64,000 bases of DNA from Acidimicrobiales bacterium (GTDB taxonomy: Bacteria > Actinomycetota > Acidimicrobiia > Acidimicrobiales > Poriferisodalaceae): NCBI GenBank assembly GCA_014239555.1, contig JAAZYR010000007.1, positions 99,352 through 163,351 of the forward strand, written 5' to 3'. The notes under the pieces are model-generated. The model saw only the letters and a list, made by a program, of their open reading frames with translations. It did not search any database and was not told where the DNA came from. This document shows positions 53,326 to 61,365 of the stretch, piece after piece. The translations under genes and the position numbers were made by a program. Positions within the stretch are counted from its first letter, which is position 1; every line of letters starts with the position of its first letter.

Positions 53326-53969
53326 CGAACTGTGCCTACCGTTTGTAGCGATCTGCTAGTCGGTTTTCGCTCACGAATTCCGAAATCGATAACAGCCGTC
53401 TCCATCTGGCCGTAGCCGGTCACCATCACTTCCAATGGCAACCCAAGCTTGGTTGCCGCGTGTAGGGCATGCGAGCGCAACACTCGCGAATCGGTTTGGG
53501 TTAAGAAAACGACTCTCTTGTAGTTACCAAAATAGATCTCGAGGAGTTCAGGATGGGAGGTGATCCCCAACCCATCAAAGACAACACGATCGAAATGCTT
53601 CGCTAAATAGTCGGTTAAATAGAACGTCGCGGGTTCTGAGTCGTGGAGTGCTTCAAAAACCCCTCCGTCTAAATAAAACTCGTAGCAGTGCGCTCCAGGC
53701 AAGCGAACCACGTTGAACTCTTCACAAAGTAAATCCAAGCCACCGCCAGTCCCACAATCGCCATAGCCCAGCAGAATCTTGTCGTAACGATGGACTGCGA
53801 TCTCCAACCGTTCGCGTACCTGAACGGAGATTCTCTCGGGGTGGTTGTGGAGCGACGCAGGCAAACACTCAAGTGTGACTTCGGCAAGCCCGTTCAGCTT
53901 TAGTAACTCGCTGAACTCACGTGCTAACGCACCGCAGCCGAGGACCAAAAGGCGCGGACGTTGCATCAC
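53322..53969 (-). CDS. DUF1638 protein
   Basis: A 215-residue DUF1638 protein: RPRLLVLGCGALAREFSELLKLNGLAEVTLECLPASLHNHPERI at the start, then ILLGYGDCGTGGGLDLLCEEFNVVRLPGAHCYEFYLDG and VFLTQTDSRVLRSHALHAATKLGLPLEVMVTGYGQMETAVIDF. A GC/GDCG-rich core (LGYGDCGTGGGL, LPGAHCYEF) with conserved Cys is typical of the family and could bind a metal or thiol. No biochemical function is known to me. ATGA overlaps couple it to the corrinoid gene upstream and to the small virulence-factor-like gene downstream. It is probably a component or assembly factor of the corrinoid system. Confidence 0.88.
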   Translation of the reverse strand: MMQRPRLLVLGCGALAREFSELLKLNGLAEVTLECLPASLHNHPERISVQVRERLEIAVHRYDKILLGYGDCGTGGGLDLLCEEFNVVRLPGAHCYEFYLDGGVFEALHDSEPATFYLTDYLAKHFDRVVFDGLGITSHPELLEIYFGNYKRVVFLTQTDSRVLRSHALHAATKLGLPLEVMVTGYGQMETAVIDFGIRERKPTSRSLQTVGTVR

Positions 53970-54670
53970 GCGTTTTCCCGTTTTTTTTGTACAAACTGCG
54001 TTGCGGTTTCCGCAGCTACTGCGGCATCGCGACAGTATGCGTCGGCTCCTATAGCGTCGCCGAACTCTTGATTCAGTGGCGCACCTCCTACAAGCACTAT
54101 GTACTCATCGCGAAGGCCTTGCTCTGTCAGCGTGTCGATTACGACTTTCATGTAAGGCATCGTTGTCGTCAACAAGGCCGACATACCTAAGATGTCAGGC
54201 TCGTGTTCCTTAAGGGCTTCCAGATATTCGTCCACATCGGTATTGATGCCAAGATCAATCACGTCAAAGCCGGCGCCCTCAAGCATCATCGCCACCAGAT
54301 TTTTTCCTATGTCGTGGATGTCACCTTTAACGGTACCGATCACAACCTTGCCGACCGGCTTTGCGCCAGTTTCTGCAAGCAAGGGCCGGAGGATGGCCAT
54401 GCCGGCCTTCATTGCATTGGCAGCGAGCAACACCTCGGGGACAAAGAGGATGCCGTCGCGGAAATCGATACCGACGACTCGCATTCCTTCCACTAAGGCA
54501 TCATTCAGGACAGCATCAGGGCTCCAACCCCGCTCAAGTAGAAGCTCAGTACCTTCGGCGATCTCGTCGGCTAACCCATCGTAAAGATCGTCGTGCATTT
54601 GCGCTGTCAAGTCTTCGTCGTTCAGCGAAGAAAGGTCGAAGTCTTCCTCGGGTTCTTGTTGCTCGCTCAT
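53966..54670 (-). CDS. Corrinoid (B12-binding) protein, MtgC/MtbC-like
   Basis: A 234-residue corrinoid protein. The N-terminal helical cap is LYDGLADEIAEGTELLLERGWSPDAVLNDALVEGMRVVGIDFRDGILFVPEVLLAANAMKAGMAIL. The B12-binding motif GDIHDIGKN (DxHxxG, His near residue 119) and the later GMSALLTTTMPYMK and VLVGGAPLNQEFGDAIGADAYCRDAA are canonical. It carries the methyl group between the MttB-like enzyme and the pterin methyltransferase. The ATG at 54670 (MSEQQEPEED) has GGGAG upstream; an ATG at 54700 adds ten residues. It is the first gene of the leftward operon corrinoid, DUF1638, virulence-factor-like, MtgA, RamA, MttB. Confidence 0.93.
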   Translation of the reverse strand: MSEQQEPEEDFDLSSLNDEDLTAQMHDDLYDGLADEIAEGTELLLERGWSPDAVLNDALVEGMRVVGIDFRDGILFVPEVLLAANAMKAGMAILRPLLAETGAKPVGKVVIGTVKGDIHDIGKNLVAMMLEGAGFDVIDLGINTDVDEYLEALKEHEPDILGMSALLTTTMPYMKVVIDTLTEQGLRDEYIVLVGGAPLNQEFGDAIGADAYCRDAAVAAETATQFVQKKRENA

Positions 54671-54739
54671 ACACGTTGCTCCCGAACCCGAACCGTGCAT
54701 CGGTCACCGCACAGGTGGCCAACTACACCCTGAGTAGCC

Positions 54740-54771
54740 TGTGGTTTAATCCACATGGTGGAACAGTACCG
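54740..54771. promoter_or_regulatory. Operator-like repeats upstream of the corrinoid operon
   Basis: TGTGG-TTTAAT-CCACA (54740-54755) is a perfect 5-bp inverted repeat; immediately beside it is TGGAACAGTACCG (54759-54771), which matches 11 of 13 positions of the perfect palindrome TGGAACAGTTCCA at 34478. Both lie 70-101 nt upstream of the corrinoid-protein start, in the gap to proS. Together they suggest the same regulator controls this operon; binding is unproven. Confidence 0.4.
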
Positions 54772-54780
54772 CATTACGGA

Positions 54781-56502
54781 TCAAACGGTGGCAACTAGGG
54801 CCTCAAGAACCGTTTCAAGTAGCGCATGTCGATCAATCATTCTGGTTTCACCTGTAGAACGCGGAGTGAACTCCACTTCACCCTTCGCTAAGCCTCGAGT
54901 GCCTACTGTCACCCGATAGGGGATCCCTATCAATTCCGCGTCGGCAAATTTGACGCCAGGCCGAGCTTTGCGGTCGTCGACGAGAACATCGATTCCTGCT
55001 TCGCGAAGCGAGATCTCCAAATGAGATGCCACCTCCATACAAGCCTCGTCATCGATATCCAGCACTGTCACCAAAATTTCGTACGGAGCGACCGAGAGAG
55101 GCCATATCAGGCCAACATCATCGTGATGATTTTCCGCCACGGCGGCTACGGCTCGCCCAATACCGATTCCGTAACTGCCCATAGTCGGAACCTGCGACCG
55201 TCCGTCGGCATCCAACACTGAAATCCCCATTGCGTCGGCGTACTTACGACCGAGCTTGAAGATGTGGCCGGCCTCTATACATCGAACAATCTCTAGCGTT
55301 TCTCCACACTCAACACAAGGTTCGCCGGCTTGAACCTCGCGAAGGTCAGCCCATCCATCGATTTGAATGTCCCGTTGAACGGAGACGCCTCCTAAGTGCC
55401 AGTCGTCCTCGTTTGCCCCTGTCATCATGTTTGTTCGGCCATCCAGCGCGAAATCAGCGATGACTCTTAGGGATTTAACGCCAACTGCGCCAAGACTGCC
55501 GGGGCTCGCACCTAATTTTTTTACTACTTCGGTGGGTTCAGCTGGCCGTATGTCCACCGCCCCTGAATAATCTTGCAGTTTTTGGAGGTTGAGCTGGTGG
55601 TCCCCGCGTAACAAAGCCAGGGTGATTTCGTCGTCCAAGACCATCACCATGGTCTTTATCTGGTTTTCGGCGGTAGCTCCACCGTCCATCTCCTCGAGCC
55701 CCGCAATGCTGCGAACACCTGGTGTAGCAATTCGTTCTGGCTGATCAGGTCCGCTTTCGTCAACGATGACAGCAAGCTCTGACGTTCCCCGCTCAACATT
55801 TGCCTTGTACCCGCAGCTAACGCATCGGAGAACGTCATCCTCGCCGGCAGGGGAGGGGACCATAAACTCAATGCTCGCCGACCCGCCCATCGCACCCGAT
55901 GACGCTTGGACTGGCATCGCATTAAGGCCGAGGCGCTCGAATATCTTTACGTATGCATCGTGGTGCGCCTGAAAAGCATGATCAAGCCCCGCGTCTTCGA
56001 GATCAAAACTGTAAGAGTCCTTCATCGCGAATTCTCGGACTCGTAGGAGACCGCTTTTAGGCCGCGGTTCATCGCGAAATTTTGTTTGGATTTGATACCA
56101 AATCTGTGGCAGTTCCTTATACGAGTTCAACACGGTAGCGATTGAGGAAAAGATCTCTTCGTGAGTCATCCCGAGGGCGAGTTCAACACCACTTCGGTCT
56201 TGAAGGCGGAACATCTCCTCGCCCATTAAGTCCCATCGGCCACTCTGTTTCCATAACGATGCGGGGTGCATGGCCGGTAAAAGAAATTCTTGACCGCCAA
56301 TTGCATCCATTTCTTCTCGCACGATTTGGGCAACTTTGTCGTGAACTCGCAGACCAAGGGGCAAAAGACTGTAGTGACCGGAATGCAACTGTCGAATGAA
56401 TCCTCCTCGAACTAACAGCTTGTGACTAGCCGCTTCAGCGTCAGCTGGGGCGTCACGCAACGTCGGAATAAAGGCGGAGGACCAGCGCATGACTCCCAGC
56501 AT
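54781..56502 (-). CDS. proS: Prolyl-tRNA synthetase
   Basis: A 573-residue class II synthetase, the bacterial-type ProRS length with the editing insertion. Motif 1 is HKLLVRGGFIRQLHSGHYSLLPLGLRVHDKVAQIVREEMDAIGGQEFLLPAMHP. Motif 2 is FRDEPRPKSGLLRVREFAMKDSYSFD, and motif 3 is SYGIGIGRAVAAVAENHHDDVGLIWP near residues 435-460. The C-terminal anticodon-binding domain covers DVLVDDRKARPGVKFADAELIGIPYRVTVGTRGLAKGEVEF. It charges tRNA-Pro in the cytosol. The start ATG at 56502 has AAGG before it; an ATG four codons later is possible. It is not linked functionally to the corrinoid operon that follows it downstream, apart from direction. Confidence 0.96.
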   Translation of the reverse strand: MLGVMRWSSAFIPTLRDAPADAEAASHKLLVRGGFIRQLHSGHYSLLPLGLRVHDKVAQIVREEMDAIGGQEFLLPAMHPASLWKQSGRWDLMGEEMFRLQDRSGVELALGMTHEEIFSSIATVLNSYKELPQIWYQIQTKFRDEPRPKSGLLRVREFAMKDSYSFDLEDAGLDHAFQAHHDAYVKIFERLGLNAMPVQASSGAMGGSASIEFMVPSPAGEDDVLRCVSCGYKANVERGTSELAVIVDESGPDQPERIATPGVRSIAGLEEMDGGATAENQIKTMVMVLDDEITLALLRGDHQLNLQKLQDYSGAVDIRPAEPTEVVKKLGASPGSLGAVGVKSLRVIADFALDGRTNMMTGANEDDWHLGGVSVQRDIQIDGWADLREVQAGEPCVECGETLEIVRCIEAGHIFKLGRKYADAMGISVLDADGRSQVPTMGSYGIGIGRAVAAVAENHHDDVGLIWPLSVAPYEILVTVLDIDDEACMEVASHLEISLREAGIDVLVDDRKARPGVKFADAELIGIPYRVTVGTRGLAKGEVEFTPRSTGETRMIDRHALLETVLEALVATV

Positions 56503-56773
56503 ACGGCTACCTTGCTAAATCGCCGGTTTGGTTAGAAACCGACGTCCCTGGCGTCTTGCGCCTACCCAAGGTATAATTACTTTTGTCGTAGGTACCGGGG
56601 ACTCCCGCTGCCAAAGACATCACTCGGGTTCCGTACCTGCCGAGGCATCGAAGTACTACTGACGCCGGTAATCGGACTCCAGTGTCATGGTTCCGTGCCC
56701 GCAATATTTGCCAAAGCGGGAAGGTCGCGGAACCCACGTGTAATCCGCTTTTTCACTTCGGGGAACGCTCAAA

Positions 56774-59700
56774 GTGCAATCACTAAGCCCCACAACCAAA
56801 ACTGAACCTCGAAAGGTCACTAACACGCGTGCGTCGTCGCGCTTGGTTGATCTTTCTTGGCAAGAAATTGCTGCGCTCGCGCGGTTAGAAGCAGACGGCG
56901 AAGCGGACGAACAAATCGCAGCAGAACTTTCAACCGATCGCTTACGTTGGCGAAATGTGCTGATTGACATGATTGAAGCTTCTGAGGACCGTCTGCACTC
57001 AGTGCGTCGACTTAAGGGACCTCAGCGGAATCAGATCATCGTCGATTTCGAGAGCGAACTCGGTCTCTTAACAGCGGCCTACCGGCGAGCCACTGGCCAA
57101 CCGTATGATCTTGAAGACGAGCAAGAAAAGGTTGAGGCGCTACTACCTGATACGCCGCCCGAATCAACGGTGCTCCAGTTGTCTTGGACCTCTGGCAGAG
57201 TCATCGCGTGGGCGGCGGGAGCCTATAACCAACCCGAAACTACCGAAGAAGTTATAGATCGGCTCGTGCAAACTGGCGCGCCAGCAAATGCCTGGGAAGA
57301 TCATCGAAACATCTCTCTGCCTGGAGGGGTCTCTGCATCAGCAGTGAGCGCTGAAGTCACCGACATTCTTGGCTGGTTGGCAGCGTTGTCAACACAACCG
57401 TGGACAGATCCATCTTTGAGCGTTGCCATAGAAGAAGTATCAACGCAACAACACGACCACATCGAATCCGAGGACGACTTTGAAGCGAACAGCTCACTAG
57501 ATCGCGACCTGGCGGTCCCCTCGGAGGGGCATCAACTCGGAGCGAGCGCTCGTTGGCTCAGTCTCGTCGCGGCATCAGCGGTCGAACTTGTAGCTCAAGG
57601 CAGAACTGTTCCTAAGTTGCAACGGATTCGGAAGCGGCGAAACAAGCGAAACCGAAATAACCGAGGCGAATTTATCGTCCAGTGGATGCCTGGCATAATC
57701 AGCAAAGATCGTCTTGAAGCTTTTGCCGCCTCCTTACCTGGCGCGGTTAGTGCCGCCGATCCCGGCCCCGACGCGAGAGCAGTAGTGCAATCCGCGCTCA
57801 CGGGAATGGTCAATGCAATCGTTACTAGTGCGGCCCTCAGGCTCGAGGTGCCGGCCCCGCCTCCTGAGCCACGAACGAAAGCCGAAGTCGCTGAAACCTT
57901 TTTGGCCAACCTCGGGGGACGCCCGTTCGCCGCTGCTGCAGACCATGGCTCTGACCTAGCACGGCGACTCGAACAATGGGCGCGACCGGTCACTGCGGTC
58001 GCGAAATACGCGCTAATAGTTCAGCTCGATGAACCTGACGATTCTGGAGCCTGGCAACTAAAGGTGCTTTCCCCCGGCCCTGAAAACACTTTGGATCCGG
58101 TCGAGGTAGCGATGGTAAGCGGGTCCAACACGCGCCGAACCGAAGTAAAGGGTCAATACACCCGACTCGAACGTCTTATGCCCGCTCTCTTGCGACCGGG
58201 CGGACGTCGCCGCGGCGAAGTATTACTCGATCAAGACGAAGCATGGGATCTCATGTCCGTCACGGGTCCAGCTCTCGAATCTGCGGGGTTCGAAGTTCGG
58301 GTACCCGCATTGTCACGGAGACGTCAGGTTGCCCAACTTCGGTTAACCGCCGAAGACAACGACAGCATTGTAGGCGCTCAACATTTGACCGCAGTCAGCT
58401 GGAGCGCCGTATTTGGGGACGTAGAACTAACAAGTTCCGAAATACAAAAACTGGCTTTGCAGGCGCGGCCGCTAGTGCAATCACGAGGCCGATGGGTAGC
58501 CCTGGACCACGCCGACTTAGCTGAAGCAGCAGCAGCGTTGTCCGAACGATCTGATACAAATCGACTCACGGGCGCCGAAATGCTCCGCCACGCTCTAGGA
58601 CTCGAAGGCGGCGGAATCACCGGGGGAGTAACCCTCGCAGGCGCCAGCTGGGCTGGTGATTTACTCCGAGCCGCTGGCGACGTTCGGGATGAACCCGATA
58701 CCCGCCCTCCAGGGTTCAGCGGAGAACTCCGGAGCTACCAAGCGGAAGCCGTGGGCTGGCTCAATTTCCTTGATGACGCAGGGCTAGGTGGCTGTCTCGC
58801 ACTCGACATGGGCCTTGGCAAAACGCCCACCATTCTCGCCCGAATAGCAACCTCGCCCGGAGATACACCTGCATTAGTAGTAGCGCCTCCGGCGGTAGTA
58901 GGAAACTGGGCCGCCGAGGCTAAACGCTTTACGCCGGACCTGACGGTGTTAGTCCATCATGGGCCCTCGCGTGTAAACGGGCCAGAACTTCGAAGTCGGA
59001 TCCGAAAATCCGATCTGGTCGTCACGACCTATGGAACTGCCGTTCGCGACATTGATGAATTGTCTGATCTCGACTGGGATCGTGTAGTGCTTGACGAAGC
59101 TCAAGTAATAAAAAACCATCGGAGCGCTACCGCCAAGGAACTGCGGAAGCTGAAGGCTCGCACTCGCCTAGCTCTGACAGGCACCCCAATTGAAAACGGG
59201 CTTGGCGACCTTTGGGCAATTATGGATTTCTGCAATCCGGGGTTAGTAGGTGGTCGTACTGCGTTCATCGATCAATTGGGCCAAATTGGCGATTCGGCCG
59301 GAGCCGCCGAGTCGGCTTTGCATGCTCTCAACGGTGTTCTCGTATTTCGCCGGACTAAATCGGAGCCCATCATTGCGGCGGAGCTGCCAGACCGTATCGA
59401 TGAACTAGCGCATTGCACCATGACGCCCGAACAAATCGGCTTATATCAAGCAGTGTTGGACAAGCTGGTGCGCGATACCGCCGAAAGTGAACAGAACATC
59501 AAACAACAAAAGGGCCTCGTCCTAGCCGCCATAACTGCGTTAAAACAAATCTGTAACCACCCTTTGAACTATGACAAAAACGATGACGACGTAAGTCTCG
59601 AAGGACGAAGCGGAAAGCTCACGCGCCTGAACGAAATCGTCGATTCAGTTTTTGCTTCGGGCGAACGAATTCTGATCTTCACCCATTTCGCAACCTGGGG

Positions 59701-60193
59701 CGAACGGTTATCTACCTATTTGACTCAGAGAACGGGCATCGACATCGACTGCTACCACGGCGGCCTAGCCAGAGGAAAGCGAGATCGGCTTGTGGAGACC
59801 TTCCAAAATGGAACAGGACCGGGGGCGATGGTCCTCTCATTAAAGGCCGGCGGCACCGGTCTCAACCTCACGGCCGCAAGCCATGTAGTCCTTTACGATC
59901 GCTGGTGGAACCCGGCAGTCGAAGACCAGGCACGAGACCGCGTTTGGAGAATAGGCCAGACCAAAACCGTGATTTGTCATCGCCTAGTTTGTCCGGGAAC
60001 CGTTGATGAGCGCGTCGAAGAGGTCGTCCAAGGTAAGCGACGCATTGCAGACATGGTGTTGCCTAAATCCAGCTCGCTCGGAGATCTTGATGCCGACCAG
60101 CTTCGGGCGGCTTTGGGCATCAACGAAACTCAACTATTAACCGCAGATCCAGACGACATCCTCGAAGACATTGTCATGGAGAACCACTCATGA
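56774..60193 (+). CDS. SNF2-family DEAD/DEAH helicase-like ATPase
   Basis: A 1139-residue SNF2-type ATPase. The N-terminal 600 residues are an actinobacterial SNF2-associated region. The helicase core has Walker A LDMGLGKTPTILA near residues 675-687, motif II LDEAQVIKN near 771, KARTRLALTGTPIENGLGDLWAIMDFCNPGLVGG, and the helicase C part with LIFTHFATWGERL, LSLKAGGTGLNLTAASHVVLYDRWWNPAVEDQARDRVWRIGQTK. It likely remodels DNA-protein complexes or acts in repair rather than unwinding. The start is a GTG at 56774. A 4-nt overlap with the next small gene means joint translation. Upstream 271 nt (56503-56773) holds no recognised gene; a TATAAT-like box at 56572-56577 has no convincing -35. Confidence 0.9.
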   Translation: MQSLSPTTKTEPRKVTNTRASSRLVDLSWQEIAALARLEADGEADEQIAAELSTDRLRWRNVLIDMIEASEDRLHSVRRLKGPQRNQIIVDFESELGLLTAAYRRATGQPYDLEDEQEKVEALLPDTPPESTVLQLSWTSGRVIAWAAGAYNQPETTEEVIDRLVQTGAPANAWEDHRNISLPGGVSASAVSAEVTDILGWLAALSTQPWTDPSLSVAIEEVSTQQHDHIESEDDFEANSSLDRDLAVPSEGHQLGASARWLSLVAASAVELVAQGRTVPKLQRIRKRRNKRNRNNRGEFIVQWMPGIISKDRLEAFAASLPGAVSAADPGPDARAVVQSALTGMVNAIVTSAALRLEVPAPPPEPRTKAEVAETFLANLGGRPFAAAADHGSDLARRLEQWARPVTAVAKYALIVQLDEPDDSGAWQLKVLSPGPENTLDPVEVAMVSGSNTRRTEVKGQYTRLERLMPALLRPGGRRRGEVLLDQDEAWDLMSVTGPALESAGFEVRVPALSRRRQVAQLRLTAEDNDSIVGAQHLTAVSWSAVFGDVELTSSEIQKLALQARPLVQSRGRWVALDHADLAEAAAALSERSDTNRLTGAEMLRHALGLEGGGITGGVTLAGASWAGDLLRAAGDVRDEPDTRPPGFSGELRSYQAEAVGWLNFLDDAGLGGCLALDMGLGKTPTILARIATSPGDTPALVVAPPAVVGNWAAEAKRFTPDLTVLVHHGPSRVNGPELRSRIRKSDLVVTTYGTAVRDIDELSDLDWDRVVLDEAQVIKNHRSATAKELRKLKARTRLALTGTPIENGLGDLWAIMDFCNPGLVGGRTAFIDQLGQIGDSAGAAESALHALNGVLVFRRTKSEPIIAAELPDRIDELAHCTMTPEQIGLYQAVLDKLVRDTAESEQNIKQQKGLVLAAITALKQICNHPLNYDKNDDDVSLEGRSGKLTRLNEIVDSVFASGERILIFTHFATWGERLSTYLTQRTGIDIDCYHGGLARGKRDRLVETFQNGTGPGAMVLSLKAGGTGLNLTAASHVVLYDRWWNPAVEDQARDRVWRIGQTKTVICHRLVCPGTVDERVEEVVQGKRRIADMVLPKSSSLGDLDADQLRAALGINETQLLTADPDDILEDIVMENHS

Positions 60194-60498
60194 GTCGCCG
60201 TCGAAGAAGCTCGCGAACTCGTCGTATTGGCAGTACCGGCACAGAGACCGAAGCTCAACGAGAAAACAAAGCCTTTTGGCACGGTTCCAGCGAAATGCCA
60301 GCGACGCCTGCAAAAATTCAAGTAACGGAGCAAGCAGCTTCGGTCATACGAAGCTTGGGGTCCGCTCCATTAACGGGACAAGAAGCCGTTGCTGATCACT
60401 ATTTTGAAGCTGTGTATCAGCGCAGCGTCGCGCTGGCATCGGCCCTAGCCGCTGCAGCTGAAATGGTCGGCGAAGACGAAGACCAGCACGAAAAGTAA
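60190..60498 (+). CDS. Small protein downstream of SNF2 ATPase, unknown
   Basis: A 102-residue protein with a very basic N-terminus (MSRRRRSSRTRRIG), then a region ending EAVADHYFEAVYQRSVALASALAAAAEMVGEDEDQ that looks alpha-helical and acidic. It overlaps the end of the SNF2 gene by 4 nt (ATGA), so the two proteins are probably made together. The opposite charge of head and tail would suit binding of nucleic acid by the head. I do not recognise a family; it could be an accessory factor of the helicase. Evidence is its coupling and composition only. Confidence 0.6.
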   Translation: MSRRRRSSRTRRIGSTGTETEAQRENKAFWHGSSEMPATPAKIQVTEQAASVIRSLGSAPLTGQEAVADHYFEAVYQRSVALASALAAAAEMVGEDEDQHEK

Positions 60499-60521
60499 TT
60501 CTGCCTTCAAGCCAAGTGAAG

Positions 60522-61226
60522 TCAGTCGTTGGGATCGAAACCCACGACTTTGCCGCGATTGATACTTACCCAATCTCGTGCTTCCAGATACGGCTTGAAC
60601 GTTTCGTAAATTGCTTCCTCGTCACTCGCTTGCTTAGGGCGTTGCATTTCATACAGTTGGGGGAATTCGAGCCACGCCGTTACCGCGTTCCAAAGACGAA
60701 GTGCTGCATCTCCGCTAGGGGGATCGAGTAACACCGGTCCGAAAAAGGCCTGACCGTCGGGGAAGAATAAGGTCGGAACGCCAAATCCACCGGTTTCTAC
60801 AACTCTGTCGTGTTCCGCTTTAATTTCCGAGTGAGTCGATTCGTCCTCAATCGATTGTTCAACGACCGAAGGATCTACGCCGATTTGCTCAAGTAAGTGT
60901 TTCGCAACGTCAGGATTATGTGGTCGGTTTCCATCCACGTGCAGCGCCCGCCCCGCCAGTGCATACCAATCATCTAAAAGAGCCATATCCATGCGCCGCA
61001 GAACCACACCAATGCGCATCATCGACCACCCATAACTCCATTCCCGCTCCCACGGATGCTTTTTTCCCTCTCGAAGGTTGATCTCTTCCAGGCTGAAAAA
61101 TTTCCAATTGACTTTGAGGTCCAACTGATCACGGACATCGCGCATCCAAAGTGAGGTCTGGTAGGCCCATGGGCACATGACGTCGAAATGAAAATCGACT
61201 TCGTTGGGGGGCGTATAGGTCGTCAT
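60522..61226 (-). CDS. DsbA-family oxidoreductase (CPWA active site)
   Basis: A 234-residue thioredoxin-fold DsbA-type protein. The active site is DVMCPWAYQTSLWMRDV near residues 14-30, the CPWA form seen in the actinobacterial mycothiol-dependent (Rv2466c-type) group. The helical insertion and the late cis-Pro region GGFGVPTLFFPDGQAFFGPVLL near residues 165-186 are typical. The start ATG at 61226 has AAGGAG 8 nt upstream; a longer frame to 61274 is not supported. With only one Cys in the motif, monothiol (mycothiol-linked) chemistry is likely. No signal peptide is seen, so it should be cytosolic. The neighbouring genes do not reveal its substrate. Confidence 0.8.
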   Translation of the reverse strand: MTTYTPPNEVDFHFDVMCPWAYQTSLWMRDVRDQLDLKVNWKFFSLEEINLREGKKHPWEREWSYGWSMMRIGVVLRRMDMALLDDWYALAGRALHVDGNRPHNPDVAKHLLEQIGVDPSVVEQSIEDESTHSEIKAEHDRVVETGGFGVPTLFFPDGQAFFGPVLLDPPSGDAALRLWNAVTAWLEFPQLYEMQRPKQASDEEAIYETFKPYLEARDWVSINRGKVVGFDPND

Positions 61227-61365
61227 CGCTTCAGCTCCTTCGGGGACCGGCGTCACTGAAGAGTAGGTCCTCACTCCACACGTTCGCGTGTTTTACTAAC
61301 ACGATCCAGAGGTCGCGCCGTTCTAACGGGTATCCCAATGTCACCCAGTAGCGGAGGAAGTAGGT

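Noticed and set aside
56507..56737. 76-codon open frame on the minus strand before proS
   Set aside because: No recognisable protein sequence, and it overlaps the proS leader and the SNF2 upstream region.
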